64,000 nt of DNA from Chamaelirium japonicum (GCA_947650365.1 CANTAL010000148.1:496001-560000); one strand, 5' to 3'. Shown: positions 1 through 14,498, counted from the stretch's first letter. The notes: a model not told the origin generated them from the sequence alone. Numbers and translations are program-made.

Positions 1-3000
1 CTAATTCATTCCTACGATCCATTCTAATTCATTCGCACGAATGTATCCATTCTAATTCATTCGTATGATCCATTCTAATTCATTCCTACGATCCATTCTA
101 ATTCATTCGAATGATCCATTCAAATTCTTTCGTACGATCCATTCTAATTCATTCGTACGATTCATTCTAATTCATTCGCATAAATGGATCGCTCGGATAC
201 ATCCATTCTAATTCATTCGTACGATCCATTCTAATTCATTCGTACGATCTATTCTAATTCATTTGCATGATCCTTTCTAATTCATTCGTACGATCCATTC
301 TAATTCATTCGTACAATCCATTCAAATTCATTCGTACGATGCAAACTAATTCATTCGCACAAATGTATCTATTCTAGCGAATGAATTAGAAGGGATTGTA
401 CGAACGAATTAGAATGGATCGTATGAACGAATTAGAATGGATCGTACGAATGAATTAGAATGGATACATTTGTGAGAATGAATTAGAATGGATCGTACGA
501 ATGAATTAGAATGGATACATTCGAGCGAATGAATTAGAATGGATCGTACGACGCAATCTAATTCATTCGTACGATCCATTCTAATTCATTCGTACGATCC
601 ATTCTAATTCATTCTCACAAATGTAACCTTTCTAATTCATTTGTACGATCCATTCTAATTCATTCGTACTATCCATTCTAATTCGTTCATACGATCCATT
701 CTAATTCATTCGCACGATCCATTCTAATTCATTCGTACGATCTATTCTAATTCATTCGCATGATCCATTCTAATTCATTCGTATGATCCATTCTAATTCA
801 TTCGTACAATCCATTCAAATTCATTCGTACGATGCAATCTAATTCATTCGCACAAATGTATCTATTCTAATTCATTCGTACAATGCATTCTAATTCATTA
901 GTACGATCCATTCTAATTCATTCGTACGATCCATTCTAATTCATTCTCACAAATGTAACCTTTCTAATTTATTTGTACGATCCATTCTAATTCATTCGAA
1001 CGATCCATTCTAATCCATTCGTACGATCCATTCTAATCCATTCGTACGATCCATTCTAATCCATTCGTATGATCCATTCTAATTCATTCGTACGATCCAT
1101 TCTAATTCATTCGCACGATCCATTCTAATTCATTCGAATGAATGTAGCTATTCTAATCCATTCTAATTCATTGAACGAATCCGTTCGAATTCATTCGCAC
1201 GAATGTATCCATTCTAATTCATTCATGCGAATGAATTAAAACGGATTCGTGCGATGAATTAGAATGGATCGTACGAATGAATTAGAATGGATCGTACGAA
1301 TAAATTAGAATGGATCGTACGAATGGATTAGAATGGATCGTACGAATGGATTAGAATGGATCGTACGAATGGATTCGAATGGATCGTACGAATGGATTAG
1401 AATGGATCGTACGAATGAATTAGAATGGATCATACAAATGAATTAGAAAGGTTACATTCGTGAGAATGAATTAGAATGGATCGTACGAATGAATTAGAAT
1501 GGATCATGCGAATGAATATGAATGGATCGTACGCTCCATTCTAATTCATTCGTACGCTCCATTCTTATTCATCGCACAAATGTATCCATTCTAATTCATT
1601 CGTACGATCTATTCTAATTCATTCGCACGATCGATTCTAATTCATTCGTATGATCCATTCTAATTCATTCATACGATCCATTCTAGTTCTTTCGTACGAT
1701 CCATTCTAATTCATTCGTACGATCCATTCTAATTCATTCGCACTATCCATTCTAATTCATTCGTACGATCCATTCTAATTCATTTGTATGATCCATTCTA
1801 ATTCATTCATATAAATGTATCCATTCTAATTCATTCGTACGATCCATTCAAATTCATTCATATGATCTATTCTAATTCATTCGCATGAATGTATCCATTC
1901 TAATTCATTCACACAATCCAATCTAATTCAAACATACGATCCATTCTAATTCATTCACATAATGTATTCTAATTCATTCGTACGATCCATTCCAATTCAT
2001 TTGTACGATCCATTTTAATTCATTCGCATGATCCATTCTAATTCATTCGTATGATACATTCATACGACTGAATTAGAATGGATTGTACGAATGAATTAGA
2101 ATTGATCATACGAATGAATTAGAATGGATCGTACGAATGAATTAGAATGGATCATGCGAATGAATTAGAATGGATCGTACAAATGAATTAGAATGGATCG
2201 TACGATTCATTCTAATTCATTCGTACGATCCATTCTAATGCATTCGTACGATTCATTCAAATTCATTCGCACGATCCATTCTAATTCATTCGTATGATCC
2301 ATTCTAATTTATTTGCACGAATATACGATCCATTCTAATTTATTCGCAAGAATGTAACCATTCTAATTCATTCCTACGCTCCATTCTTATTCATCGCACA
2401 AATGTATCCGTTCTAATTTATTCGTACGATCCATTCAAATTCAATCGTATGATCCACTCTAATTCATTCGCACGATCAATTCTAATTCATTCGTCCGATC
2501 CATTCTAATTCATTCGCACGAATGTATCCATTCTAATTCATTCGTACGATCTATTCTAATTCATTCGCACGATCCATTCTAACTCATTCGGTGGATCCAT
2601 TCTAATTTATTCGTACGATCCATTCTAATTCATTCGCACGATCCATTCTAATTTATTCGTATGATCCATTCTAATTCATTTGTACGATCTATTCTAATTC
2701 ATTCGCATGATCCATTCTAATTCATTCGTACGATCCATTCTAATTTATTCGTACAATCCATTCAAATTCATTCGTACGATGCAATCTAATTCATTCGCAC
2801 AAATGTATCTATTCTAATTCATTCGTACGATCCATTCTAATTCGTTCATACGATCCATTCTAATACGTTCGTACAAATGAATTAGAATGGATCGTACGAA
2901 TGAATTAGATTGGATCATGCGAATGAATTAGAATGGATTGTACGAATGAATTAGAATGGATACATTTGTGCGAATGAATTAGAATGGATCGTGTGAATGA

Positions 3001-5692
3001 ATTAGAATGGATCATACGAATGGATTAGAATGGATCGTACGAATGAATTAGAATGGATCGTACGAACAAATTAGAAAGGTTACATTCGTGAGAATGAATT
3101 AGAATGGATCGTACGAATGAATTAGAATGCATCATGGAAATGAATTTGAATGGATCGTACGAATGAATTATAATGGATCGAACGAATGAATTAGAATGGA
3201 TACATTCGAGCGAATGAATTAGAATAGATCATAGGAATGAATTAGAATGGATCATACGAATGAATTAGAATGGATCGTGCGAATGAATTAGAATGGATTG
3301 TACGAATGAATTAGAATGGATACATTCGTGCGACTGAAATAGAATGGATCGGACGAATGAATTAGAATGGATCGTACGATTCATTCTAATTCATTCGTAC
3401 GATCCATTCTAATGCATTCGTACGATTCATTCTAATTCATTCGCACGATCCATTCTAATTCATTCGTATGATCCATTCTAATTTATTTACACGAATATTC
3501 GATCCATTCTAATTTATTCGCAAGAATGTATCCATTCTAATTCATTCATACAATCCATTTAATTTATTCGTAGAAATGTATCCATTCTAATTCATTCGTA
3601 CGATCCATTCTAATTCATTCGTACAATCCATTCTAATTCATTCGCACGATCCATTCTAATTCATTTGTATGATCCATTCTAATTCATTCCTACGATCTAT
3701 TCTAATTCATTCGCTCAAATATATCCATTCTAATTCATTCGTTCGATCCATTCTAATTCATTCGTACGATCCATTCTAATTCATTCGTATGATCCATTCT
3801 AATTCATTCCTACGATCCATTCTAATTCATTCGCACGATTGTATCTATTCCAATCTATTCGTACGATCCATTCTAATTCATTCGCACGAATGTATCCATT
3901 CAAATTCATTTGTATGATCCATTCTAATTCATTCGTATAATGCGTTCTAATCCATTCGTACAATCCATTCTAATTCATTCCTATGATCCATTCTAATTCA
4001 TTCGTACGATCCATTCTAATTCAGTCGATCGAATGTATCCATTCTAATTCATTCGTACGATCCATTCTAATTCGTTCATACGATCCATTCTAATTCATTC
4101 GTTCGATCCACTCTAATTCATTCGTACGATCCATTCAAATTCATTCGCATGATCTATTCTAATTCATTCGTACGATCCATTCTAATTCATTCTCACGAAT
4201 GTAACCTTCCTGATTCATTTGTATGATCCATTCTAATCCATTCGTACGATCCATTATAATTCATTCTCACAAATGTAACCTTTCTAATTCATTTGTACGA
4301 TCCATTCTAATTCATTCGTACGATCAATTCTAATCCATTCGCACGATCCATTCTAATTCATTCGTACGATCCATTCTAATTCATTCGCACGATCCATTCT
4401 TATTCATTCATACGATCCATTCTAATTCATTCGCACAATCCATTCTAATTCATTCGTACGATCCATTCTAATTCATTCATATGATCCATTCTAACTCATT
4501 CGGTGGATCCATTCTAATTCATTCGTACGATCCATTCTAATTTATTTGCACGAATATACGATCCATTCTAATTCATTCGGTCAAATGTATCCATTCTAAT
4601 TCATTCGTACGATCCATTCTAATTCATTCATACAATCCATTCTAATTCATTCGCACGAATGTATCCATTCTAATTAATTCGTATGATCCATTCTAATTCG
4701 TTCGTACGATCCATTCTAATTCGTTCGTACGATCCATTCTAATTCATTCGCACGATCCATTCTAATTCATTTGTACGATCCATTCTAATTCATTCATACG
4801 ATCCATTCTAATTCATTTGCACGATCCATTCTAATTCATTCGCACAAATGTATCCATTCTAATTCATTCCTACGATCTATTCTAATTCATTCGTACGATC
4901 CATTCATTCTCACAAATGTAACCTTTCGAATTCATTCGTACGATCCATTCTAATTCATAGGAATGAATTAGAATGGATCGTGCAAATGAATTAGAATGGA
5001 ATCATTCGTGCGAAAGAATTAGAATGGATCGTAGGAATGAATTAGAATGGATTATATGAATGAATTAGAATGGATCGTACAAATGAATTAGAATGGATCG
5101 TGCGAATGAATTAGAATGGATCGTACGAACGAATTAGAATGGATCGTACGAACGAATTAGAATGGATCGTACGAACGAATTAGAATAGATACATTCGTGC
5201 GAATGAATTAGAATGGATTGTATGAATGAATTAGAATGGATCGTACGAATGGGTTAGAATGGTTGCATTCGTGCGAATGAATTAGAATGGATCGTACGAA
5301 TGGATTAGAATGGATCGTACGAATGGATTAGAATGGATCGTACGAATGAATTAGAATGAATTGTACGAATAAATTAGAATAGATCGTATGAATGAATTAG
5401 AATAGATACATTCGTGTGAATGAATTAGAATGGATCGTACGAATGAATTAGAATGGATCCACCGAATGATTTAGAATGGATCATACGAATGAATTAGAAT
5501 GGATCGTACGAATGAATTAGAATGGATTGTACGAATGAATTGGAATGGATTGTGCGAATGAATTAGAATGGATCGTATGAATGAATAAGAATGGATCGTA
5601 CGAATGAATTAGAATGGATCATGCGAACGAATTAGAATGAATCGTATGAATGCATTAGAATGGATCGTACGAATGAATTAGAATGAATCATA

Positions 5693-7976
5693 CGATCCAT
5701 TCTAATTCATTCGTCCAATCCATTCTAATTCATTCGCACGAAGGTATCCATTCTAATTCATTCGTACAATCCATTCTAATTCATTCGCACGATCCATTCT
5801 AATTCATTCGTATGACCCATTCTAATTCATTCCTACGATCTATTCTAATTCATTCGCTCAAATGTATCCATTCTAATTCATTCGTTCAATCTATTATAAT
5901 TCATTCGTACGATCTATTCAAATTCATTCGCATGATTCATTCTAATTCATTCGTACGATCTATTCTAATTCATTCTCACGAATGTAACCTTTCTAATTCA
6001 TTTGTATGATCCATTCTAATTCATTCGTACGATCCATTCTAATCCATTCGTACGATCCATTCTAATCCCTTCGTACGATCCATTCTAATCCATTCGTACG
6101 ATCCATTCTAATTCATTCGTACGATCCATTCTAATTCATTCTCACAAATGTAACCTTTCTAATTCATTTGTACGATCCATTCTAATTCATTCGTATGATC
6201 CATTCTAATTCATTCGTACGATCCATTCTAATTCATTCATACGATCCATTGTTATTCATTCATACAATCCATTCAGATTCATTCGCACAAATGTATCCAT
6301 TCAAATTCATTCGTACGAACCATTCTAATTAATTCGCACAATTCATTCTAATTCAGTCGTATGAATGTATCCATTTTAATTTATTTGTACAATCCATTCT
6401 AATTCATTCGTACGATTTAATTCATTCGTACGATCCATTCTAATTCATTCGAACGATCGATTCTAATTCATTTGCACGATCCATTCTAATTTATTCGTAC
6501 GATCCATTCTAATTCATTCGTATGATCCATTCTAATTTATTCTTTCAAATATATCCATTCTAATTCATTTGTACGATCCATTCTAATTCATTCGCACGAT
6601 CCATTCTAATTCATTCGTGCAATCCATTCTAATTCATTCGTATGATCAATTCTAATTCATTCGTACAATCCATTCTAATTCAGTCGTATGAATGTATCCA
6701 TTTTAATTCATTCGTACGATCCATTCTAATTCATTCATACGATCTAATTCATTCGTACGATCCATTCTAATTCATTCGTACGATCGATTCTAATTCATTC
6801 GCACGATCCATTCCAATTCATTCGTATGATCCATTCTAATTCATTCGTATTATCTATTCTAATTTATTCGTTCAAATATATCCATTGTATTTCATTCGTA
6901 CGATCCATTCTAATTCATTCGCACGATCCATTCTAATTCATTCGTACGATCCATTCTAATTCATTCGTATGATCAATTCTAATTCATTCGCACGATCCAT
7001 TCTAATTCATTCGTACAATCCATTCTAATTCATTCGCACGAATGTATCCATTCTAATTCATTCGTATGATCCATTCTAATTCATTCGCACAAATGTTTCC
7101 ATTTTAAATCATTCGTATGATCCATTCTAATTTATTCATACGATCCATTCTAATTCATTCGCACGATCCATTCTAATTCATTCGTACGATCCATTCTAAT
7201 TCATTCGCATGAATATATCTATTCTAATTCATTCGTATGATCCATTCTAATTTATTCGCACGATCTATTCTAATTCATTCGTACGATCCATTCTAATTCA
7301 TTCGTACGATCCATTCTAATTCATTCGCACGAATATATCATACGAATGAATTAGAATGGATCATGCGAATGGATTAGAATGAATTAGAATGGTTATATTC
7401 GTGCGAATGAATTAGAATGGATCGTGCGAATGGATTAGAATGGATCGTACGAATGGATTAGAATGGATCGTACGAATGAATTAGAATGGATCGTACAAAT
7501 GAATTAGAAAGGTTACATTTGTGAGAATGAATTAGAATGGATCGTACGAATGGATTAGAATAGATCGTACGAATAGATTAGAATGGATCGTACGAATGGA
7601 TTAGAATGGATCGTACGAATGGATTAGAATGGATCGTACGAATGAATTAGAATGGATCATACAAATGAATTAGAAAGGTTACATTCATGAGAATAAATTA
7701 GAATGGATCGTAGGAATGAATTAGAATGGATCATGCGAATGAATTTGAATGGATCGTACGAATAAATTAGAATGGATCGAACGAATGAATTAGAATGGAT
7801 ACATTCGAGCGAATGAATTAGAATAGATCGTAGGAATGAATTAGAATGGATCATACGAACGAATTAGAATGGATCGTGCGAATGAATTATAATGGATTGT
7901 ACGAATGAATTATAATGGATACATTCGTGCGAATGAATTAGAATGGATCGGACGAATGAATTAGAATGGATCGTAC
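5693..7976. repeat. Large satellite palindrome bounded by junction J in both orientations
   Basis: The plus-strand sequence running right from 5693 closely matches the reverse complement of the sequence running left from 7976. Shared landmarks in the same order are the CCTACGATCTATTC monomer, the CGCTC(A/G)AATGTATCC monomer, two CTCAC(A/G)AATGTAACC monomers and runs of CTAATCCATTC monomers. By eye the arms are at least 500-600 bp, separated by about 1 kb of other plus-strand monomers. This is a fold-back structure at a scale far above the monomer. Confidence 0.75.
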
Positions 7977-10900
7977 GATTCATTCTAATTCATTCGTATG
8001 ATCCATTCTAATTCATTCGTACGATTCTTTCTAATTCATTCGCACGACCCATTCTAATTCATTCGTATGATCCATTCTAATTTATTTGCACGAGTATACG
8101 ATCCATTCTAATTTATTCGCAAGAATGTGTACATTCTAATTCATTCGTACAATCCATTCTAATTTTGTTCGTACAAATGTATCCATTCTAATTCATTCGT
8201 ACGATCCATTCTAATTCATTCGTACGATTCATTCTAATTCATTCGCACGATCCATTCTAATTCATTCGTACGATCCATTCTAATTCATTCGCACGAATGT
8301 ATCCATTCTATTGCATTCGTAAGATTCATTCTAATTCATTCGCACGATCCATTCTAATTCATTCGTACGATCCATTCTTATTCATTCATACGATCCATTC
8401 TAATTCATTCGCACAATCCATTCTAATTCATTCGTACGATCCATTCTAATTCATTCGTATGATCCATTCTAACTCATTCCGTGGATCTATTCTAATTCAT
8501 TCGTACGATCCATTCTAATTCATTCGCACGATCCATTCTAACTCATTCGTACGATCCATTCTAATTCATTTGTACGATCCATTCTAATTTATTTGCACGA
8601 ATATACGATCAATTCTAATTCATTCGCACAAATGTATCCATTCTAATTCATTCGTACGATCCATTCTAATTCATTCATATGATCTATTCTAATTCATTCG
8701 CACGAATGTAACCATTCTAATTCATTCGTACGATTCATTCAAATTCATTCGTATGAGCAATTCTAATTCATTCGTACGATCCATTCTAATTCATTCGTAC
8801 GATCCATTGTAATTCATTCATACAATCCATTCAGATTCATTCGCACAAATGTATCCATTCAAATTCATTTGTACGATCCATTCTAATTAATTCGCACGAT
8901 CCATTCTAATTCAGTCATATGAATGTATCCATTTTAATTCATTCGTACGATCCATTCTAATTCATTCGTATGATCTAATTCATTCGCACGATCCATTCTA
9001 ATTCATTCGCACGATCGATTCTAATTCTTTCAAACGATCCATTCTAATTCATTCGTACGATCCATTCTAATTCATTCGTATGATCTATTCTAATTTATTC
9101 GTTCAAATACATCCATTCTAATTCATTCATACGATCCATTCTAATTCATTCGTATGATCAATTCTAATTCATTCGTACAATCCATTCTAATTCAGTCGTA
9201 TGAATGTATCCATTTTAATTCATTCGTACGATCCATTCTAATTTATTCGTACGATCTAATTCATTCGTACGATCCATTCTAATTCATTCGTACGATCGAT
9301 TCTAATTCATTCGCACGATCCATTCTAATTCATTCGTACGATCCATTCTAATTTATTCGTATGATCCATTCTAATTTATTGGTTCAAATATATCCATTCT
9401 AATTCATTCGTACGATCCATTCTAATTCATTCGCACGATCCATTCTAATTCATTCGTACGATCCATTCTAATTCATTCGTATGATCAATTCTAATTCATT
9501 CGCACGATCCATTCTAATTCATTCGTACGATCCATTCTAATTCATTCGCACGAATGTATCCATTCTATTTCATTCGTACGATCCATTCTAATTCATTTGT
9601 ATGATTAATTCTAATTCATTCGCACGATCCATTCTAATTCATTCGCACGAATGTATCCATTCTAATTCATTCGTACGATCCATTCTAATTCATTTGTACG
9701 ATCCATTCTAATTTATTTGCACGAATATACGATCCATTCTAATTCATTCGCAGAAATGTATCGATTCTAATTCATTCGTACAATCCATTCAAATTCATTC
9801 GTATGATCTATTCTAATTCATTCGCATGAATGTAACCATTCTAATTCATTCGTACGATTCATTCTAATTCATTCGTATGTGCTATTATAATTCATTCGTA
9901 TGATCCATTCTAATTCATTCGTACGATCCATTGTAATTCATTCATACAATCCATTCAGATTCATTCGCACAAATGTATCCATTCAAATTCATTCGTACGA
10001 TCCATTCCAATTAATTCGCACGATCCATTCTAATTCAGTCGTATGAATATATCCATTTTAATTCATTCGTACGATCCATTCTAATTCATTCGTACGATCT
10101 AATTCATTCGTACGATCCATTCTAATTCATTCGTACGATCGATTCTAATTCATTCGCACGATCTATTCTAATTCATTCGTACGATCCATTCTAATTCATT
10201 CGTATGATCCATTCTAATTTATTTGTTCAAATATATCCATTCTAATTCATTCGTACGATCCATTCTAATTCATTCGAACGATCCATTCTAATTCATTCGT
10301 ACGATCCATTCTAATTCATTCGTACATTCCATTCTAATTTAGTCGTATGAATGTATCCATTTTAATTCATTCGTACGATCCATTCTAATTCATTCGTACG
10401 ATCCATTCTAATTCATTCGTACGATCGATTCTAATTCATTCGCACGATCCATTTTAATTCATTCGTACGATCCACTCTAATTCATTCGTATGATCCATTC
10501 TAATTTATTCGTTCAAATATATCCATTCTAATTCATTCGTACGATCCATTCTAATTCATTCGCACGATCCATTCTAATTCATTCGTACGATCCATTCTAA
10601 TTCATTCGTATGATCAATTCTAATTCATTCGCACGATCCATTCTAATTCATTTGTACGATCTTTTCTAATTCATTCGTACGATCCATTCTAATTCATTCG
10701 CACGAATGTATCCCTTCTAATTCATTCGTACGATCCATTCTAATTCATTCGTACGATCCATTCTAATTAATTCGCACAAATGTATCCATTCTAATTCATT
10801 CGTACGATCCATTCAAATTCAATCGTATGATCCATTCTAATTCATTCGCACAAATGTATCCATTTTAATTCATTCGCACGATCCATTCTAATTTATTCAT

Positions 10901-13497
10901 ACGATCCATTCTAATTCATTTGCACGATCCATTCTAATTCATTCGTACGATCCATTCTAATTCATTCGCATGAATATATCGATTCTAATTCATTCGTATG
11001 ATCCATTCTAATTTATTCGCACGATCTATTCTAATTCATTCGTACGATCCATTCTAATTCATTCGTATGATTCATTCTAATTCATTCGCACGAATGTATC
11101 ATACGAATGAATTAGAATAGATCATGCGAATGAATTAAAATGGATCGTACAAATGAATTAGAATGGATCGTGCGAATGAATTAGAATGGATCGTACGAAC
11201 GAATTAGAATGGATCGTACGAACGAATTAGAATGGATCGTACGAATGAATTAGAATGGATACATTCGAGCGAATGAATTAAAATGGATCGTACGAATGAA
11301 TTAGAATGGATCATAGGAATGAATTAGAATGGATCGTGCAAATGAATTAGAATGGATACATTCGTGCGAATGAATTAGAATGGATCGTAGGAATGAATTA
11401 GATTGGATCGTACGAATGAATTAGAATGGTTACATTCGTGCGAATGAATTAGAATGGATCGTACGAATGGATTAGAATGGATCGTACGAATGGATTAGAA
11501 TGGATCGTACGAATGAATTAGAATGGATCGTACAAATGAATTAGAAAGCTTACATTTTTGAGAATGAATTAGAATGGATCGTACGAATGAATTAGAATGG
11601 ATCGTACGAATGGATTAGAATGGATCGTACGAATGGATTAGAATGGATCGTACGAATGAATTAGAATGGATCATAGAAATGAATTAGAAAAGTTACATTC
11701 GTGAGAATGAATTGGAATGGATCCTACGAATGAATTAGAATGGATCATGCGAATGAATTTGAATGGATCGTATGAATGAATTAGAATGGATCGAACAAAT
11801 GAATTAGAATGGATACATTCGAGCGAATGAATTAGAATAGATCGTAGGAATGAATTAGAATGGATCATACGAATGAATTAGAATGGATCGTGCGAATGAA
11901 TTAGAATGGATTGTACGAATGAATTAGAATGGATACGTTCGTGCGAATGAATTAGAATGATCGGACGAATGAATTAGAATGGATCGTACGATTCATTCTA
12001 ATTTATTCATACGATCCATTCTAATGCATTCGTACGATTCATTCTAATTCATTCGCACGATCCATTCGAATTCATTCGTACGATCCATTCTTATTCATTC
12101 ATACGATCCATTCTAATTCATTCGCACAATCCATTCTAATTCATTCGTACAATTCATTCTAATTCATTCGTATGATCCATTCTAACTCATTCGGTGGATC
12201 CATTCTAATTCATTCGTACGATCCATTCTAATTCATTCGCACGATCCATTCTAATTTATTCGTACATCCATTCTAATTCATTCGTACGATCTATTCTAAT
12301 TCATTCGCATGATCCATTCTAATTCATTCGCACGATCCATTCTAATTCATTCGTACAATCCATTCAAATTCATTCGTACGATGCAATCTAATTCATTCGC
12401 ACAAATGTATCTATTCTAATTCATTCGCACGATCCATTCTAATTCATTCGTACGATCCATTCTAATTCATTCGTACGATCCATTCTAATTCATTCGCACA
12501 ATCTATTCTAATTTAGTCGTACGATCAATTCTAATTCATTCGCTCGATCCATTCTAATTCATTCGTACGATCCATTCTAATTCATTTGTACGATCCATTC
12601 TAATTTATTTGCATGAATTTACGATCCATTCTAATTCATTCGTACAAATGTATCCATTCTAATTTATTCATACAATCCATTCTAATTCATTCGTATGATC
12701 TATTATAATTCATTCGCACGAATGTAACCATTCTAATTCATTCGTACGATTCATTCTAATTCATTCGTATGTGCTATTCTAATTCATTCGTACGATCCAT
12801 TCTAATTCATTCGTACGATCCATTGTAATTCATTCATATAATCCATTCAGATTCATTCGCACAAATGTATCCATTCAAATTCATTCGTACGATCCATTCT
12901 AATTAATTCGTACGATCCATTCTAATTCAGTCGTATGAATGTATCCATTTTAATTCATTCGTACGATCCATTCTAATTCATTCGTACGATCTAATTCTTT
13001 CGTACGATCCATTCTAATTCATTCGTACGATCGATTCTAATTCATTCGCACGACCCATTCTAATTGGATCGTACGATCCATTCTAATTCATTCGTATGAT
13101 CCATTCTAATTTATTCGCTCAAATATATCCATTGTAATTCATTCGTACGATCTATTCTAATTCATTCGCACGATCCATTCTAATTCATTCGTATGATCAA
13201 TTCTAATTCATTCGTACAATCCATTCTAATTCAATCGTATGAATGTATCCATTTTAATTCATTCGTACGATCCATTCTAATTCATTCGTATGATCTAATT
13301 CATTCGTACGATCCATTCTAATTCATTCGTACGATCGATTCTAATTCATTCGCACGATCCATTCTAATTCATTCGTACGATCCATTCTAATTTATTCGTA
13401 TGATCCATTCTAATTTATTCGTTCAAATATATCCATTCTAATTCATTCGTACGATCCATTCTAATTCATTCGCACGATCCATTTTAATTCATTCGTA

Positions 13498-13502
13498 CGA
13501 TC
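13498..13502 (+). repeat. Target-site duplication CGATC, left
   Basis: CGATC stands immediately before the LTR element and again at 22122-22126 immediately after it. Removing the element and one copy restores a normal satellite phrase, the same as the one near 22,354-22,400. Confidence 0.9.
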
Positions 13503-13725
13503 TGTTGGGGGTAGTCAAAAACCACATATCTTGGATAGCCCGTCCAGGAGTTGGAACCATCGCAAGGAGATCGCCCTCCAGCCCGCCAGGAGCTCGCCCT
13601 CTCAGCCCTTCAGGAGTTCGCCCCCACAGGGAGCTGGATGGACACCATGTATCTGAGTACAGCTCGCACCTCCAGTCCCCACAATGACACGCCCAAATTC
13701 GATAAATGGCTTAGACAAAGAGCGC

Positions 13726-14040
13726 GAAGGAGCTCACCCAAGCTCGTCCAGGAGCTCGCCATGCTCGCTCAGGAGCTCGCCTAGCTCGCACAGGAGCTCG
13801 CCCAAGCTCGTCCAGGAGCTCGCCATGCTCGTCCAGGAGCTCGCCATGCTCGCTCAGGAGCTCGCCTAGCTCGCACAGGAGCTCGCCCAAGCTCGTCCAG
13901 GAGCTCGCCATGCTCGCTCAGGAGCTCGCCTAGCTCACACAGGAGCTCGCCCAAGCTCGTCCAGGAGCTCGTCATGCTCGCTCAGGAGCTCGCCTAGCTC
14001 GCACAGGAGCTCGCCCAAGCTCACCCAGGAGCTCGCCCAT
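13726..14040 (+). repeat. 21-bp GAGCTCGCC minisatellite inside the LTR
   Basis: About 15 units of roughly 21 bp, each carrying AGGAGCTCGCC, alternate among forms continuing CAAGCTCGTCC, ATGCTCGCTC and TAGCTCGCAC. The three-unit pattern repeats at about 63 bp. The matching block in the 3' LTR lies 7,425 bp downstream (about 21,151-21,465). Open frames across it are repeat translations and are not called genes. Confidence 0.9.
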
Positions 14041-14492
14041 GCTTACTCATGAGCTCGCCAAAGCTCGCCTAGACCCCTGTTTATCGAAGAGGTTGCTCTC
14101 GCGAGGTCCAACTCTTGATAAATATGGGTGAAGGGACGGAGCCGTACCGGGCGAGCTGGCCTTTGCTTTTTCCCTGAGATCACCCCCAGTAAAAGCAGCA
14201 TAAAGATTAGCAGGTGTCGAGAACCCACTGAAGCTACGTGGACGATTGTAGTCCACGGAAGCCCGCCCGAGTCGGTTCGAGACCTTCCAAACTTGAACAT
14301 TCCAGAAGATCCACCTGGCAGCGACAAGACAGATACTCTCCCCCACTCCACCGCCTGGCGAGCTAGGCGACAAAGGTTGCCAGGGGCCTGATTCCCAAGG
14401 GTTGTCAGGGATCCATGTGGGCCGAAACGTGGGGGTCTAGAAGGTGCCGGAAGAAGCGGCCAGGTGTTGCATCCCGGTAGGTCGCAAAAGGC

Positions 14493-14498
14493 TATAAA
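14493..14498 (+). promoter_or_regulatory. TATA-like box of the 5' LTR
   Basis: TATAAA stands in the context GGCTATAAAGG about 200 bp before the LTR end. This placement is normal for the U3 promoter of a plant LTR element. The 3' LTR has the same site at 21,918. Confidence 0.65.

Larger units (their letters stand above)
1..13502. repeat. 23/28-bp satellite array, left part, strand-alternating
   Basis: The monomer is GATCCATTCTAATTCATTCG plus TAC (23 bp). A 28-bp variant starts GAATGTATCC and ends CGCAC. Blocks reading this on the plus strand alternate with blocks reading its reverse complement (GAATGAATTAGAATGGATC). Plus-strand blocks are about 1-375, 550-1226, 1533-2057, 2203-2872, 3378-4959, 5693-7329, 7977-11100 and 11989-13502; the intervening stretches are minus. 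Monomers differ from each other mainly by single substitutions. No gene is seen anywhere in this stretch. The 65-codon open frames at 5812, 7657 and 11671 are satellite translations. A landmark reading CAGATTCATTCGCACAAATG recurs at about 8,829 and 9,955, suggesting a sub-period of about 1.1 kb. Confidence 0.97.

Noticed and set aside
5812-6009. Short open frames with IHSNSF repeats as a gene family (also 7657, 11671, 39349, 54462, 55416, 63753)
   Set aside because: They are translations of the 23-bp satellite, occur in either orientation with the HOR, and have no promoter or codon bias of their own.
1-13502. CRISPR array
   Set aside because: Short regular repeats are present, but there are no unique spacers and no cas genes. 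The period is that of a tandem satellite in a plant genome.
13551-13975. Proteins from the GAGCTC repeat in the LTR
   Set aside because: Frames are open on both strands only because the 21-bp period is a multiple of three.
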